Made by a program: the position numbers and the translations under genes. From positions 310,001 through 374,000 of the forward strand of contig CAVXJZ010000002.1 of NCBI GenBank assembly GCA_963762205.1: 64,000 bases of DNA, read 5' to 3'. The notes beneath the pieces are model-generated. The model was not told the origin of the DNA and made no database searches. It was given only the letters and a program-made list of their open reading frames with translations. Shown piece after piece: positions 1 through 9,542 of this stretch; the stretch's first letter is position 1; each line of letters begins with the position of its first letter. Origin of the DNA: VRUE01 sp963762205 (lineage in GTDB: Bacteria; Actinomycetota; Thermoleophilia; Solirubrobacterales; 70-9).

Positions 1-131
1 GAGCTCCAGGCCGTCGCGACCGCGGCGATCGCGAGCAGGATCGTCGCGAGCAGCTCCATGTGCCGGTGCAGCCAGGCGAACGTCCCGCCGCCGGCCGAAT
101 CGCGGTTGGCGACGGGCTCGCTCGTCGTCAT
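1..131 (-). CDS. Membrane protein, N-terminal fragment (runs off left edge)
   Basis: The first 43 residues of a minus-strand protein are present. The start is the ATG at 131. A polar N-terminus (MTTSEPVANRDSAGGG) leads into a hydrophobic segment, LLATILLAIAAVATAWS, that looks like a first transmembrane helix. The rest of the gene lies outside the window. It faces away from the next gene across a 140-bp gap. The family is not recognised with confidence; short actinobacterial membrane proteins beginning this way are usually annotated as hypothetical. Confidence 0.65.
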   Translation of the reverse strand, partial: MTTSEPVANRDSAGGGTFAWLHRHMELLATILLAIAAVATAWS

Positions 132-274
132 CGGTACCAGCCTACAACCCGGCCGACCGGGTGCGCAGCAGGCTCACCTCCCAATCGCGGCGACGCCAGG
201 ATCGCACCCTGGCGGCGATCGGCCCGCGGCGGTAGCTTGTCCTGTCGAGCCGCTGGACCCCGAGGAAGGCTGAG

Positions 275-643
275 ATGGCGCCGCCCCCACTGCTTCGCGA
301 ACGCCCCCGACGGGCTCAGGCCCTGCTCGTCTTCGTCGTCCCCTTCATCTTCGGCGCCGTCGTCGGGATCGCGCTGGGGATCGCCGCCGGGCTCTACTGG
401 GGACTGTCGGCGCTCGCCGTCGTCGGCGGCATCCTCGCCGGCCACGAGCACGACACCCGCGGCGAAGGCGCCCGTCGTGGCCTGATCGGCGGCTCCCTCT
501 TCGCCCTCGGCATCCTCCTCGCCCACGCCGCCACCGGCGCCGACGAGAAGGTCTCCCTCGGCAGCTTTCCTCCCCTCCTGATCGTCATCGACGCGCTCAT
601 CGGCATGCTGCTGGGCATGCTCGGCGCACGGCTCCGCGCATGA
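275..643 (+). CDS. Small integral membrane protein, unknown function
   Basis: A 122-residue protein with four likely membrane segments, at about residues 15-39, 41-56, 71-86 and 101-119. The loop between segments 2 and 3 is polar (HEHDTRGEGARR). The ATG follows a purine-rich GAGGAAGG about 5 nt upstream, so this start is well supported. The gene stands alone ahead of the sulfatase, 67 bp away on the same strand, and could be co-transcribed with it. No catalytic motif is visible and no family is recognised. It resembles a small hydrophobic transporter or DUF-type protein only in general shape. Confidence 0.75.
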   Translation: MAPPPLLRERPRRAQALLVFVVPFIFGAVVGIALGIAAGLYWGLSALAVVGGILAGHEHDTRGEGARRGLIGGSLFALGILLAHAATGADEKVSLGSFPPLLIVIDALIGMLLGMLGARLRA

Positions 644-710
644 GCCTGCCGGCGAGCGCGAAGCCGGCTGATCGGGAGCGACGGGATGCCTTGACCCTCT
701 GGGGAGAGCG

Positions 711-2372
711 ATGCGACCGCCGAACCTGCTGCTGCTGATCACCGACCAGCAGCGCCGGCCCCGGCACTGGCCCGATGACCCGGGCTGGCTGCGGGAGCTG
801 ATGCCCAACGAGGCCGAGCTGGCGAGGACGGGGCTGAGCTTCACCAACGGCTTCTGCAACGCCTCGATGTGCTCGCCGAGCCGCGCCACCCTGTTCACCG
901 GCCTCTACCCCGCGCGCCACGGGGTCACCCTGACCCTGACCGCCGCCGACCTCAAGCCCGACCCGCGCAACGGGCCGGCCGTGCTCGCCAACCTGGGCCG
1001 GCTGATGCTGCACGGGGGCGCGCCCCGGGGCCGAGCGCTGAAGCAGTTCGTGCGGGGATCGCTGGGGCTCGGGCCCGACGCCGGGGACGAGCCGGAGCTG
1101 AATCCGGCGACGCCGAACCTCGCCCGGATGCTGCGGGCGGGCGGCTACGAGGTCGGCTACAAGGGCAAGTGGCACCTGACCCAGCCGCTCGGCGACGGCT
1201 GGGGCGAGCGTGACGCGGAGCTGCTGGAGCGCTCCTTCGGCTTCGCCGGCTGGGAGCCGCCCGACGCCGGCGAGAACGCCAAGGCCGAGAACTTCGGCGG
1301 CGGCACGGCCGGGCCCCTCGCCGAGGGCTGGGACGAGGTCTACACGCGCCAGGCCGAGCAGTGGCTGGGCCGCGCCGAGCTTCCCGAGCCCTTCTGCCTG
1401 GTCGTCTCCCTCGTCAACCCCCACGACGTGCTCGGCTACGCCTCCTCCTACCGCGAGGGCGGCTACGACGCCTCCGAGTTCCGCGAGATGGGCGTCGGGC
1501 TGCCGGCGACGATCGACGAGGACCTCTCCACCAAGCCCGGCGTCCACAGCCTGATGCAGATGGGGATGACCGCCTACCTCGGCCCCCTGCGGGGACGCCG
1601 CGCGCAGCTCGACTACGTCAACTTCTATGCCCACCTGCACCACCTGGTCGACGCCAAGATCGGCCGCATCCTGGCGGCGCTCGGCGACCCGGGCGACCCG
1701 GGCTCGCTGCGCTCGCGGACCGTGATCGTGCGCAGCTCCGACCACGGCGAGATGGGCCTCGCCCACGGCGGCCTGCGCCAGAAGGCGTTCAATGCCTACG
1801 AGGAGACGATCAACGTGCCGCTCGTCGTCTCCAACCCGCTGCTCTTCCCGCGGCCGGCCGAGACCGACGCGCTGGCCTCGCTGATCGACGTGCTGCCGAC
1901 GATGGCCGGGCTCGCCGGCGCCGAGCCGCCGCCCGGCACACAGGGGGTCGACCTCGGCCCCGTCCTCGCCCACCACGCCGCTCCCGAGCGCGAGGCGCCG
2001 GCCCGCTCCCGGGCCGACTTCGGCCCGCTGCTCGAGCACCCCTCCCCCGCCGCCTCGGTCCGCGACTCGGTCCACTACACCTACGACGACCACCAGGCGG
2101 CGACCGCCCAGGTCGACGCCCCCGGCCAGCCGAACCGGGTGCGCTGCATCCGTGAGGCGCGGATCAAGTACGCCGTCTACCTCGACCCGCGCGGGCGCGC
2201 GGCGCCCGAATACGAGATGTACGACCTGGAGCGGGACCCCGACGAGCGCCACAACCTGCTGCACCACCGGACCGGGGAGCCGCGGGAGGCGTCTGCCCGG
2301 GCCGACCGCGACCGCCTCGCCGAGGCCCTCGAGGCGCAGATGGTCGAACTCGGCACCGACCGCCTCTCCTGA
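711..2372 (+). CDS. Cys-type sulfatase (type I, formylglycine-dependent)
   Basis: A 553-residue alkaline-phosphatase-superfamily sulfatase that would hydrolyse sulfate esters of an unknown substrate. The N-terminal strand with metal ligands reads LLLLITDQQ (Asp12). The sulfatase signature CSPSR has Cys54, the residue converted to formylglycine. A second signature, KGKWHLTQP, lies near residue 150, and a further metal site, DHGEMG, near residue 343. The C-terminus ends in a typical sulfatase element (YEMYDLERDPDE). No signal peptide is visible, so it is probably cytoplasmic, unlike the related sulfatase at 12.1-13.7 kb. A GGGGAGAG ribosome site lies just before the ATG. The maturation enzyme is encoded at about 11-12 kb. 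Substrate cannot be told from sequence. Confidence 0.95.
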   Translation: MRPPNLLLLITDQQRRPRHWPDDPGWLRELMPNEAELARTGLSFTNGFCNASMCSPSRATLFTGLYPARHGVTLTLTAADLKPDPRNGPAVLANLGRLMLHGGAPRGRALKQFVRGSLGLGPDAGDEPELNPATPNLARMLRAGGYEVGYKGKWHLTQPLGDGWGERDAELLERSFGFAGWEPPDAGENAKAENFGGGTAGPLAEGWDEVYTRQAEQWLGRAELPEPFCLVVSLVNPHDVLGYASSYREGGYDASEFREMGVGLPATIDEDLSTKPGVHSLMQMGMTAYLGPLRGRRAQLDYVNFYAHLHHLVDAKIGRILAALGDPGDPGSLRSRTVIVRSSDHGEMGLAHGGLRQKAFNAYEETINVPLVVSNPLLFPRPAETDALASLIDVLPTMAGLAGAEPPPGTQGVDLGPVLAHHAAPEREAPARSRADFGPLLEHPSPAASVRDSVHYTYDDHQAATAQVDAPGQPNRVRCIREARIKYAVYLDPRGRAAPEYEMYDLERDPDERHNLLHHRTGEPREASARADRDRLAEALEAQMVELGTDRLS

Positions 2373-2396
2373 GTCGCGGCGCGAGGCGCTCCTACT

Positions 2397-2954
2397 TCAC
2401 GGCGACGCGCAGATCACATAGGACCGGAAGGTCATCGGTTCCGTGGATTCGTTTTCGATCTTGACGAACCACCCGATCGGCTCGGCGCCGTCGGGCGCCG
2501 GACCGACGACCGCGGTTATGCCTTCGCCCAGAAGCGCGGAGGGCAGGTTCGTGCCGACCTGGAACGGTCTCTCTCCGGACAGCACGAGGTAGCCCCCGCC
2601 GGTGACCGCCTCGTCGGAATGGCACATGGCATGGGAGGCGTCGGACCCTTCGCCCGGCGCCTCGGCTGAGTTCCCGTGGCGCACCACCACGCTGCTCGCC
2701 GCGGCGGGGCCCGCCGGACCGGGCTCGCCCTGCGGGCCCTCGCTGCCCCGTGGGCCGGCCGGGAGATGTCCCTTCTTGAAGTCGACGGCCCGCAGCGAGC
2801 GGTTCTTGACCTTCGCGCTGTTCACGGCGTCCTTCTTCAGCTGACGCGTCCCGACCGAGTTCTTGCCGAGCGTGAAGGCGATGGCGTTGCCGCCGAGCGC
2901 CAGGACGATGGCGACGAGGGCAAGGACGTGGGCCGAGTTGATGCGCGGCTTCAT
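2397..2954 (-). CDS. Secreted collagen-like repeat protein (paralog A)
   Basis: 185 residues. The start chosen is the ATG at 2954, which has an AAAGGGGTC ribosome site and begins a signal/anchor helix (VLALVAIVLALGGNAIA). Next come short KNSVG..QLKKDAVNS repeats (residues 28-50), the conserved RSLRAVDFKKGHLPAG, and a short collagen-like GPQGEPGPAGPAG tract. A globular C-terminal domain of about 110 residues ends in VICASP. A longer frame to 3053 exists but would put 33 basic residues before the signal sequence and cross the promoter. Paralogs lie at 16181-16765 and 52564-53262. It is predicted to be exported or cell-surface; function unknown. It converges on the sulfatase gene with a 24-bp gap. 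Confidence 0.85.
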   Translation of the reverse strand: MKPRINSAHVLALVAIVLALGGNAIAFTLGKNSVGTRQLKKDAVNSAKVKNRSLRAVDFKKGHLPAGPRGSEGPQGEPGPAGPAAASSVVVRHGNSAEAPGEGSDASHAMCHSDEAVTGGGYLVLSGERPFQVGTNLPSALLGEGITAVVGPAPDGAEPIGWFVKIENESTEPMTFRSYVICASP

Positions 2955-3024
2955 TTGGGACCCCTTTGCGGATCGAGACTTCGACCTCGCCCCCGTGGGG
3001 CGAGGCCCCTGGCGTGGACGATCG

Positions 3025-3053
3025 ACGGTAGCCCCCGCATCGGGTGCGGTCAA
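3025..3053 (-). promoter_or_regulatory. Sigma70-like promoter of collagen-like gene A
   Basis: On the minus strand a -35 TTGACC (3048-3053) is followed by exactly 17 bp and a -10 TACCGT (3025-3030). The same layout, with GC immediately before the -10, sits upstream of both paralogs and of the gene at 10134. The predicted leader is about 64 nt. Confidence 0.6.
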
Positions 3054-3101
3054 GCGACGGCGGCCCGACCCACGGTCTCCCGTCGGGATGCGGGGGGGCG
3101 C

Positions 3102-5419
3102 TCAGCCGATCAGGCGGGACCTGACCGTGGCGGCGATGTTGAGTCGCATCGCGCGCCGCGTCGCGTGCGCCGCGGCGAGCAGCGCCAGGGCGAGGGCCGG
3201 GAGGATGACGAGGAGGAAGCTCGGCGGCTCGGGGTGCAGGCCGATCTCGAACCAGGCCTCGGCGATCCGCCGCGAGAGCGGCGCCGCGATCAGCACGGCA
3301 AGCGGGATCGAGAGTGCCGCCGCGACGAGGGTCTGGGCGAGCGCCTCGCCGGCCACCGCCGCCCCGATCTGGCGCCGCCCGTAGCCGAGCGCCGCCAGCG
3401 TCGCGAACTCGCCGCGCCGGTCGAGATAGGAGAGCGCCAGGGTCGAGACCAGGAAGAGGGCGCCGACGCCGAGGCTGATCGCCTGCAGGACGGAGATCAG
3501 CCCGGTCAGCTCGTCGAGCAGTTCCCGCTCCGCGGTCAGCGCCGAGGCCTTCGAGGTCACCCGGGCCACGGCGGGGTCGGCGCGCAGCCTGCGGGCGACG
3601 GCGGCATCGCCGGCGACGAGCACGCTGGTCGCCTGGCCGGGCAGCCCGAGCAGGCGGGCGGCCTCGGCGCGCGGCAGGTAGCTCTGCTCGGTGGCCAGGG
3701 TGCGGGCGACGCCGCCGACCGTGACCGTCCCCCGCCGCTCCGCGGTCCGCAGCGCCAGGCGGTCGCCGAGGCCGGCGCCGAGCTTGCGCGCGGTCTGCGC
3801 GCTGAGCACGATCCGGCCCGGCGCCGGCGGCGCGCCGGAGGTCAGGTCGAGCCGCAGCAGCGCCCGCCCTCGCGGCAGCCCGGCGAGCTGGACCCCGGTC
3901 CGGCCGCCCTCCCCTGCCGCGCTCAGTTCCGCCGGCCCCTTCACGGTCGGCTCGGCGCGCGGGGCGCCGGCCCGCGCGGCGATCGCCCCGACCCGTTTCA
4001 GGGGAAGCGGGCCGGCGAGGTCGGCCGAGTGGGTCCAGCCCTGGTTGGCGAACTCGGCGTCGACCGAGCTGTCGGTCGAGGAGACGAGGATGTTGAGCGC
4101 CGCCGCCAGCCCGATCGCGCCGGCGATGCTGACCACGGTGGCGGCGCTGAGCAGGGGCCGGCGCAGCAGGCCGCGCAGCCCGTAGGTGAGCGCCGGCGGG
4201 CCGATCGCGGTCAGCCGCTGCAGCCAGCCGGGCAGCTCGAAGGAGCCGGTGCTCTCGCCGCGCAGCGCCTCGATCGGGTCGAGGCGGGCGAGCCGGTAGG
4301 CGGGGAAGACGGCGGCGAGGAGCGTCGCGGAGACGGCCAGGCCGGCGGCCAGCGCCAGCGGCCCGAGGGCGAGTGGATACTGCGTCGCCGGGAAGCCGAC
4401 CGCGCTCGAGTACTGGTCGGCGACGAGCCGGCCGACCGCGATCGTCACCGCCACGGCGAGCGCGCCGCCGAGGATCGCGAGCGCCGCTGCCGGCAGCAGA
4501 ACCGAGGCGACCACCGTGCGCGGCGGGTGGCCGATTGCCAGCAGCGCCCCCAGCTCGCGGCGCTGGGAGTTGACCAGACGCTGCAGGCTGAGCCCGATCA
4601 GCAACAGGCCGACGATCCCGAACACCACCCCCATCACCGGCGCGAAGATCGCGAAGCTGTGGATGTCGGCCTCGGTCAACCGCAGGCCGTACTGCCTCGA
4701 GCGGGGCGTGACGCGGGCGACCGGCAGGCCGGCGGCCAGCTTCCGAGCGGCGCGCCCGGTGCCGCCGCCGGGCAGGTCGGCGGCGAGGTCGTTGGCCCGC
4801 CCGGGAAGGCCGGTCAGCCGCTGCAGCGAGGCGCGGGGCAGGAAGGCGACAGCCAGCGAGCCGCGCTGGGGCACCAGGTAGTCGGGGTTGGCGGTGGCGA
4901 GCAGGTACTCGGGGCTGCGCGCCAGGCCCCGGACCCGCACCGCGATCGTCCGCCCGGCGACCCGCAGGCGCAGGCGATCGCCCGGGGCGAGGCCGAAGCG
5001 ATCGGCGTAGTCGGTGTCGAGCACGGCGCCGCGGGGGGAGCCGCGGGCGAGGCCGGAGCCGGCGGTGACGGCGAGGCGGTTGAGCGGCGCCTCGACCGGC
5101 ATCCCGACCACCTCCGCCGAGGCCTGGCCGTGACGGCCGCCGAGGGCGGCGCCGTCGAGGATCAGGCGCGTCTCGGCCCGCTCCGCGCCGGCGGCGCGCG
5201 CCCGGCCGAGCAGCGCCCCGGCGGCGACCGGGTGGCGCAGCCGCAGGTCGAGGCCGGCGAGCGCGTAGCGCGAGTAGAAGCCGTCGCGCGTTTCCTGCAC
5301 GTCGTGCAGCGCCAGCGAGATCCCCGCCGCGGTCCCCGGCCCGGCGCCGATCACGGCGACGATCAGGACCGCGCGCAGCCCCATCGCCCGCAGGTCGCGG
5401 CGTGCCTTGCGCCAAAGCA

Positions 5420-5420
<1 letters not shown>
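3102..5420 (-). CDS. ABC transporter permease, two FtsX/MacB-type domains
   Basis: 772 residues. An N-terminal membrane helix (about 15-35) precedes a large extracytoplasmic domain with MacB-like LSPRGAVLDTDYA features. A first FtsX block has three helices (about 255-385) containing SLQRLVNSQRRELGALLAIG, the usual FtsX coupling segment. One further helix near residue 425 and a second extracytoplasmic domain follow, then a second FtsX block (about 640-765) with DRRGEFATLAALGYGRRQIG. Paired with the upstream ATPase it should form a type VII ABC system moving lipids, lipoproteins or small molecules in the envelope. The start ATG overlaps the ATPase stop by one base (TGATG), showing translational coupling. 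Confidence 0.95.
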
Positions 5421-6122
<702 letters not shown>

Positions 6123-6130
<8 letters not shown>

Positions 6131-6746
6131 CGCTCTCCTCGCCGGGCGGCCGGGGCGCCGCGCCCTCGAGGAAGAGGCCGGTGATCAGCTCCGGGATCTG
6201 CGCGAAGGCCGGCCAGGCCCCGCCCGAGCCCCAGTGCTGGATCAGCGCCAGGTCCGCCATGCCGACGAAGACCAGGGCCAGCTCGCCGGCGGGGATGTCG
6301 GCGCGCACCTCGCCCCGGCGCACCCCGTCGGCGAGGATCTCCTCGACCCGTGAGATGAACGGCGCCGCCGCCTCCAGGATCCGCGGATAGAAGCGCGCGT
6401 TGGGGGTGAGAACCTCGCGCACCAGCACCTGCGCGAAGGCCTCGTGCGCGCGAGCCCACTCGACATCCGAGGCGAGGACGGCGCGCAGCCGCTCCCCGGT
6501 CGGCGCGTCGGCGGAGGTCGGGCGGGCGCCCGCCACGGCCAGCACGCAGGCCTCCTCGACCACGGCCAGGAAGAGCGCCTCCTTGGAGTCGAAGTGGTTG
6601 TAGACGGTGCCCTTGGCGAAGCCGGCCGCCAGCGAGATCTCGTTGATGTTGGCGTCCTCGATGCCGTTGCGGGCGAACTCGGTCGCGGCGGCGTCCAGCA
6701 GACGGCGGCGGTTCTCGGTCTTGCTCTGCTCGGTCAGACGTGGCAT
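6123..6746 (-). CDS. TetR-family transcriptional repressor of the ABC operon
   Basis: 207 residues. The N-terminal helix-turn-helix fits TetR (RRRLLDAAATEFARNG, then EISLAAGFAKGTVYNHF at about 36-52). A C-terminal ligand-binding domain carries a TetR_C-like DLALIQHW segment near 175. It is the first gene of a three-gene operon with the ABC ATPase and permease. A perfect palindrome lies 23 bp upstream of the ATG. This layout suggests autoregulation and repression of an exporter whose substrate acts as inducer. The ligand is unknown. Confidence 0.95.
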
Positions 6747-6769
6747 CGCCGGCTGGTTCGGGCCTCCGG

Positions 6770-6797
6770 TAATGTGGGTGGGCGGTCACCCACATTA
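6770..6797. promoter_or_regulatory. Palindromic operator for the TetR-family repressor
   Basis: A perfect inverted repeat with 11-bp arms and a 6-bp spacer: TAATGTGGGTG, GGCGGT, CACCCACATTA. It lies between the TetR gene (start 6746) and the divergent GGDEF/HD gene (start 6891), so it could control both. Arm length and position match typical TetR operators. Confidence 0.75.
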
Positions 6798-6890
6798 ACA
6801 AATGAGGTTCCACCGGCGCCGGATCTCGAACGACCAGATCGTCGCCGACGGCAAGGAGGGGCTCTTCCTCATCTTCGTCGGTTTCCACCA

Positions 6891-8234
6891 ATGCCCAGCA
6901 CCCCTCTCGTGCGCCCGCCAGGTGTCGATACAACCTGCGTGAGCAGATTCGGCCCTTTGACGGAACGCGCGCAGGACGCCTGGTACGACGTCACCGGGCC
7001 GCAGGGCTGGCGGACGGTCGCCGGCCCGACCGGGTTTGCCGTGATCTCGATCGCGCTGCTCGTCTACGACCACCTCCAGCAACGGGTCCCCCAGGGCATC
7101 TTCTGGTTCACCCTGGCGCTGATCGGAACGGTCTTCCTCTGGATGTTGCAGGCGAGCCGGCGCCAGTACGGCGCCCTCGCCGAACACTCACGCGACGCTC
7201 AGAGCGACCGGGTCACCGGCCTCAACAACCGGCTGCGGCTGGAGACCGACATCGAGTCGGCCCTGCTCAACCCCGCCGACAGGCGGGTGCTGCTGCTCTT
7301 CGACCTCGACGGCCTGCAGACCTACAACGACCGCTTCGGCTACGCCGCCGGGGACGAGCTGCTGCGCCGCGTGGCGCAGATGCTCGACCAGTCGGCCGCC
7401 CATCTCGGCGGCGCGGCCTACCGGCTGGAAGACAGCCGACTCGCCCTGCTCATCCCCTCGGGTGAAAGCCAGCTCGGCGAGGTCGTCCTCGCCACCACCG
7501 CGGCGCTGCACGACGAGGGCCGCGACCTGATGATCGGGCACGCCTACGGAGAGGTCGCGATCCCCGACGAAGCGACCGACTCGAACTCGGCTCTGCAGAT
7601 CGCCGGCCAGCGGCTGGCCGCCCACAACCAGCGCCAGCACCGCTCCGCGCGACGCCAAGCGCACGCCGTCCTGATGGCCGTCCTCGTCTCCCGCCGCCCC
7701 GAGCTGCGCGAGCACCTGCGGGTCGTGGTCTTCCGGGCGCTGTCGATATGTCACCACCTGAACCTGAGCCGCGAGGAGATGGACGACATCACGCTCGCCG
7801 CCGAGCTGCAGGACGTCGGCCTCCTGGCCGTGCCCGAGGGGATTCTCGAGAAGCAGACGGCACTCAGCCCCGAGGAGGCGGCCCTGATCCGCGAACGGCC
7901 GATCGCCGGTGAGAGAATCATCGGCTCCGCCCCCGGCCTGGCGCCGGTCGCCGCCCTGGTCCGCTCCAGCTCCGAGCACTTCGACGGCAGCGGCTTCCCG
8001 GACGGGCTGGCCGGCGAGGCAATCCCGCTCGGTGCACGGATCATCGCCGTCGCCGTCGCCGTCGCGGCGCTCACCTCCCCACGGCCCTACCGTCCCGGGG
8101 GCAGCACCGCCGGCGCCCTCGAGGAGATCAGCCGCTGCTCCGGCACCCAGTTCGACCCGCGGGTCGTCGAGGCGCTGGCCGGGGACCTCAGCGAAGAGAG
8201 CGCCGAACACTCGCCCGCGGTCGCGGCCGCCTAG
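6891..8234 (+). CDS. Membrane protein with degenerate GGDEF and HD-GYP domains
   Basis: 447 residues from the ATG at 6891. A GTG at 6939 preceded by TACAAC is an alternative, possibly leaderless, start. Two membrane helices (about 47-63 and 72-90) are followed by a GGDEF-like domain. It keeps DRVTGLNNR and FDLDGLQTYNDRFGYAAGDE but has LEDSR where GGDEF should be. The HD-GYP-like domain has LQDVGLLA in place of the HD metal motif, SSEHFDGSGFP in place of HHE..DGTGYP, and AVAVAALTSPRPYR in place of the second Asp. Neither domain should be catalytic. It may bind or sense c-di-GMP, or act as a scaffold. It is divergent from the TetR gene. Confidence 0.87.
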   Translation: MPSTPLVRPPGVDTTCVSRFGPLTERAQDAWYDVTGPQGWRTVAGPTGFAVISIALLVYDHLQQRVPQGIFWFTLALIGTVFLWMLQASRRQYGALAEHSRDAQSDRVTGLNNRLRLETDIESALLNPADRRVLLLFDLDGLQTYNDRFGYAAGDELLRRVAQMLDQSAAHLGGAAYRLEDSRLALLIPSGESQLGEVVLATTAALHDEGRDLMIGHAYGEVAIPDEATDSNSALQIAGQRLAAHNQRQHRSARRQAHAVLMAVLVSRRPELREHLRVVVFRALSICHHLNLSREEMDDITLAAELQDVGLLAVPEGILEKQTALSPEEAALIRERPIAGERIIGSAPGLAPVAALVRSSSEHFDGSGFPDGLAGEAIPLGARIIAVAVAVAALTSPRPYRPGGSTAGALEEISRCSGTQFDPRVVEALAGDLSEESAEHSPAVAAA

Positions 8235-8438
8235 AGCGGCTACCGCCCAGGGCGCGGTCCTACTCCTCGGCCTGCCTTCTGGCTTTTTCGAGCCTTCCCT
8301 GGGTGCTCGAGCTCCGCCGACCCATCGTCAGGCCTCCGTCCGAGCGGTGGAGGCAAGCCGTTTGCTCTCCCACAAATAGGACCTATACCTACTAGCTGCG
8401 GGAACGCAAGGTCCTGCTCTTCGAGGGCCGGGGCCGCC

Positions 8439-8531
8439 CTACACGTCGCAGACGGCGATCGCCGGCGCGTCGCGGCGGGCCTTCTCGGTGGCGGTGTCGA
8501 GCTCGGCGAGCGCTGTGTAGGTGACGTGGTC
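8439..8531 (-). pseudogene. Tail of a class III cyclase gene (remnant)
   Basis: The minus strand reads TYTALAELDTATEKARRDAP and then AIAVCDV and a TAG. This is nearly identical to the end of the cyclase at 17143 (TYTPLADLDTATDKARRDAP). Nothing cyclase-like precedes it: the next bases toward 8532 fit another gene fragment on the plus strand. I read it as the last 30 codons of a deleted paralog. The track of homology is too long to be chance. Confidence 0.7.
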
Positions 8532-8627
8532 GAGGATGAGCTGAACACCCTGTTCGCCGAGCAGAACACGAGCGACGAGGGCACCTCGATCCCGGCGACC
8601 TTCCTGCTGGTGACCGTCACGCGGTAG
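8532..8627 (+). pseudogene. Possible 3' tail of a methyltransferase-type gene (remnant)
   Basis: The plus strand reads ELNTLFAEQNTSDEGTSIPA followed by TFLLVTVTR and TAG. This resembles the C-termini of some SAM-dependent methyltransferases, judged from memory only. It has no upstream coding sequence, because the preceding 93 bp are the cyclase tail on the opposite strand. The rest of 8235-8652 holds no gene I can support. Confidence 0.4.
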
Positions 8628-8652
8628 GGCGACTCACCGCCCCCGAGCGCCT

Positions 8653-9540
8653 TCATCCCCCGGCGGCTCGAAAACGGAGGCGCCAGTCGTCGAGGTCGAA
8701 CTCGGTCGGCTCGGTCTCGGCCAGGAATTGCTCGAGCACGGAGACGAAACGCGACGGCACCTCGAGCTGGGGCAGATGGCCGACTTCCTCGAACACCTCG
8801 AGGCGGCTGCCCGGGATGTTGCGACGGGCGTGCTCGGCATGGTGAGCGGGAACGACCCGGTCACGGGCGCCCCAGAGAATCAGCACGGGCACGGCATCGG
8901 CCAGGTAGAGGCGATCCACGGCGCTGACCCGCTGGCCGCCAAGGCCGAGGACCGTGCGCACGGTCGCCAGGAATGCGGCGCGTCGCCGAGGGTCGGCCAG
9001 CTGAGCGTACCCGTGCAGGATCTCGGTGATGTCGGTGCTCAGGCGCAGGCCGAGCGCCTCGGCGCGCCGGAGCCCGGATTCCAGCCACCGACCCAGCGGG
9101 GCGGTTGCCGCTATGAACGGCCCGGCACCGGGCAGCACGGCGGCGCGCAGGAGCGGGCTGACCTCGGGGCCGAGCCCGCCGCTGGAGACCAGGACCAGGC
9201 GCTCGACGATCTCTGGAAACTGGTAGGCGAACTGCATCGCGACCCCGCCGCCGAGCGAGTGCCCGACGAGCGTCGCGCGCCTGTGCTCGAGCAGGAGGAG
9301 GAGGTCCCGGAGGCCGGCCGCGAGCCCGCCGACCGAGTAGTCCCCGGGGCCCGGGGTCGACCGGCCGTGGCCGGGGAGATCGGGAACGATCACGGTGTGA
9401 TCGCGCGCCAGCGGCTCGATCACCGCCCGCCAGTTCTCGGAGCTGCCGCCCATGCCGTGGATCAGGAGCAGGACCGGGCCCGTGCCGGCCTCCGCGTAGC
9501 TCACCGAGCGACCGTGAAGCGTCTCGGTGTTGAACTCCAC
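8653..9540 (-). CDS. Alpha/beta hydrolase
   Basis: 295 residues of a canonical alpha/beta hydrolase. The oxyanion segment is LLIHGMGGSSENW (about 26-38). The nucleophile elbow is GHSLGG (Ser95). The acid is in WGARDRVVP (about Asp226) and the catalytic His in GHLPQLE (about 254). A cap domain lies at about 130-210. There is no signal peptide. The start lies 2 bp after the stop of the coiled-coil gene 9543-10016, so the two are co-transcribed. The substrate could be an ester, lactone or haloalkane; sequence does not decide. Confidence 0.93.
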   Translation of the reverse strand: MEFNTETLHGRSVSYAEAGTGPVLLLIHGMGGSSENWRAVIEPLARDHTVIVPDLPGHGRSTPGPGDYSVGGLAAGLRDLLLLLEHRRATLVGHSLGGGVAMQFAYQFPEIVERLVLVSSGGLGPEVSPLLRAAVLPGAGPFIAATAPLGRWLESGLRRAEALGLRLSTDITEILHGYAQLADPRRRAAFLATVRTVLGLGGQRVSAVDRLYLADAVPVLILWGARDRVVPAHHAEHARRNIPGSRLEVFEEVGHLPQLEVPSRFVSVLEQFLAETEPTEFDLDDWRLRFRAAGG

Positions 9541-9542
9541 CG

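Noticed and set aside
8240..8656. 138-residue minus-strand frame
   Set aside because: Composition is Ser/Arg/Pro-rich noise, and the region is better explained by two gene tails in other frames.
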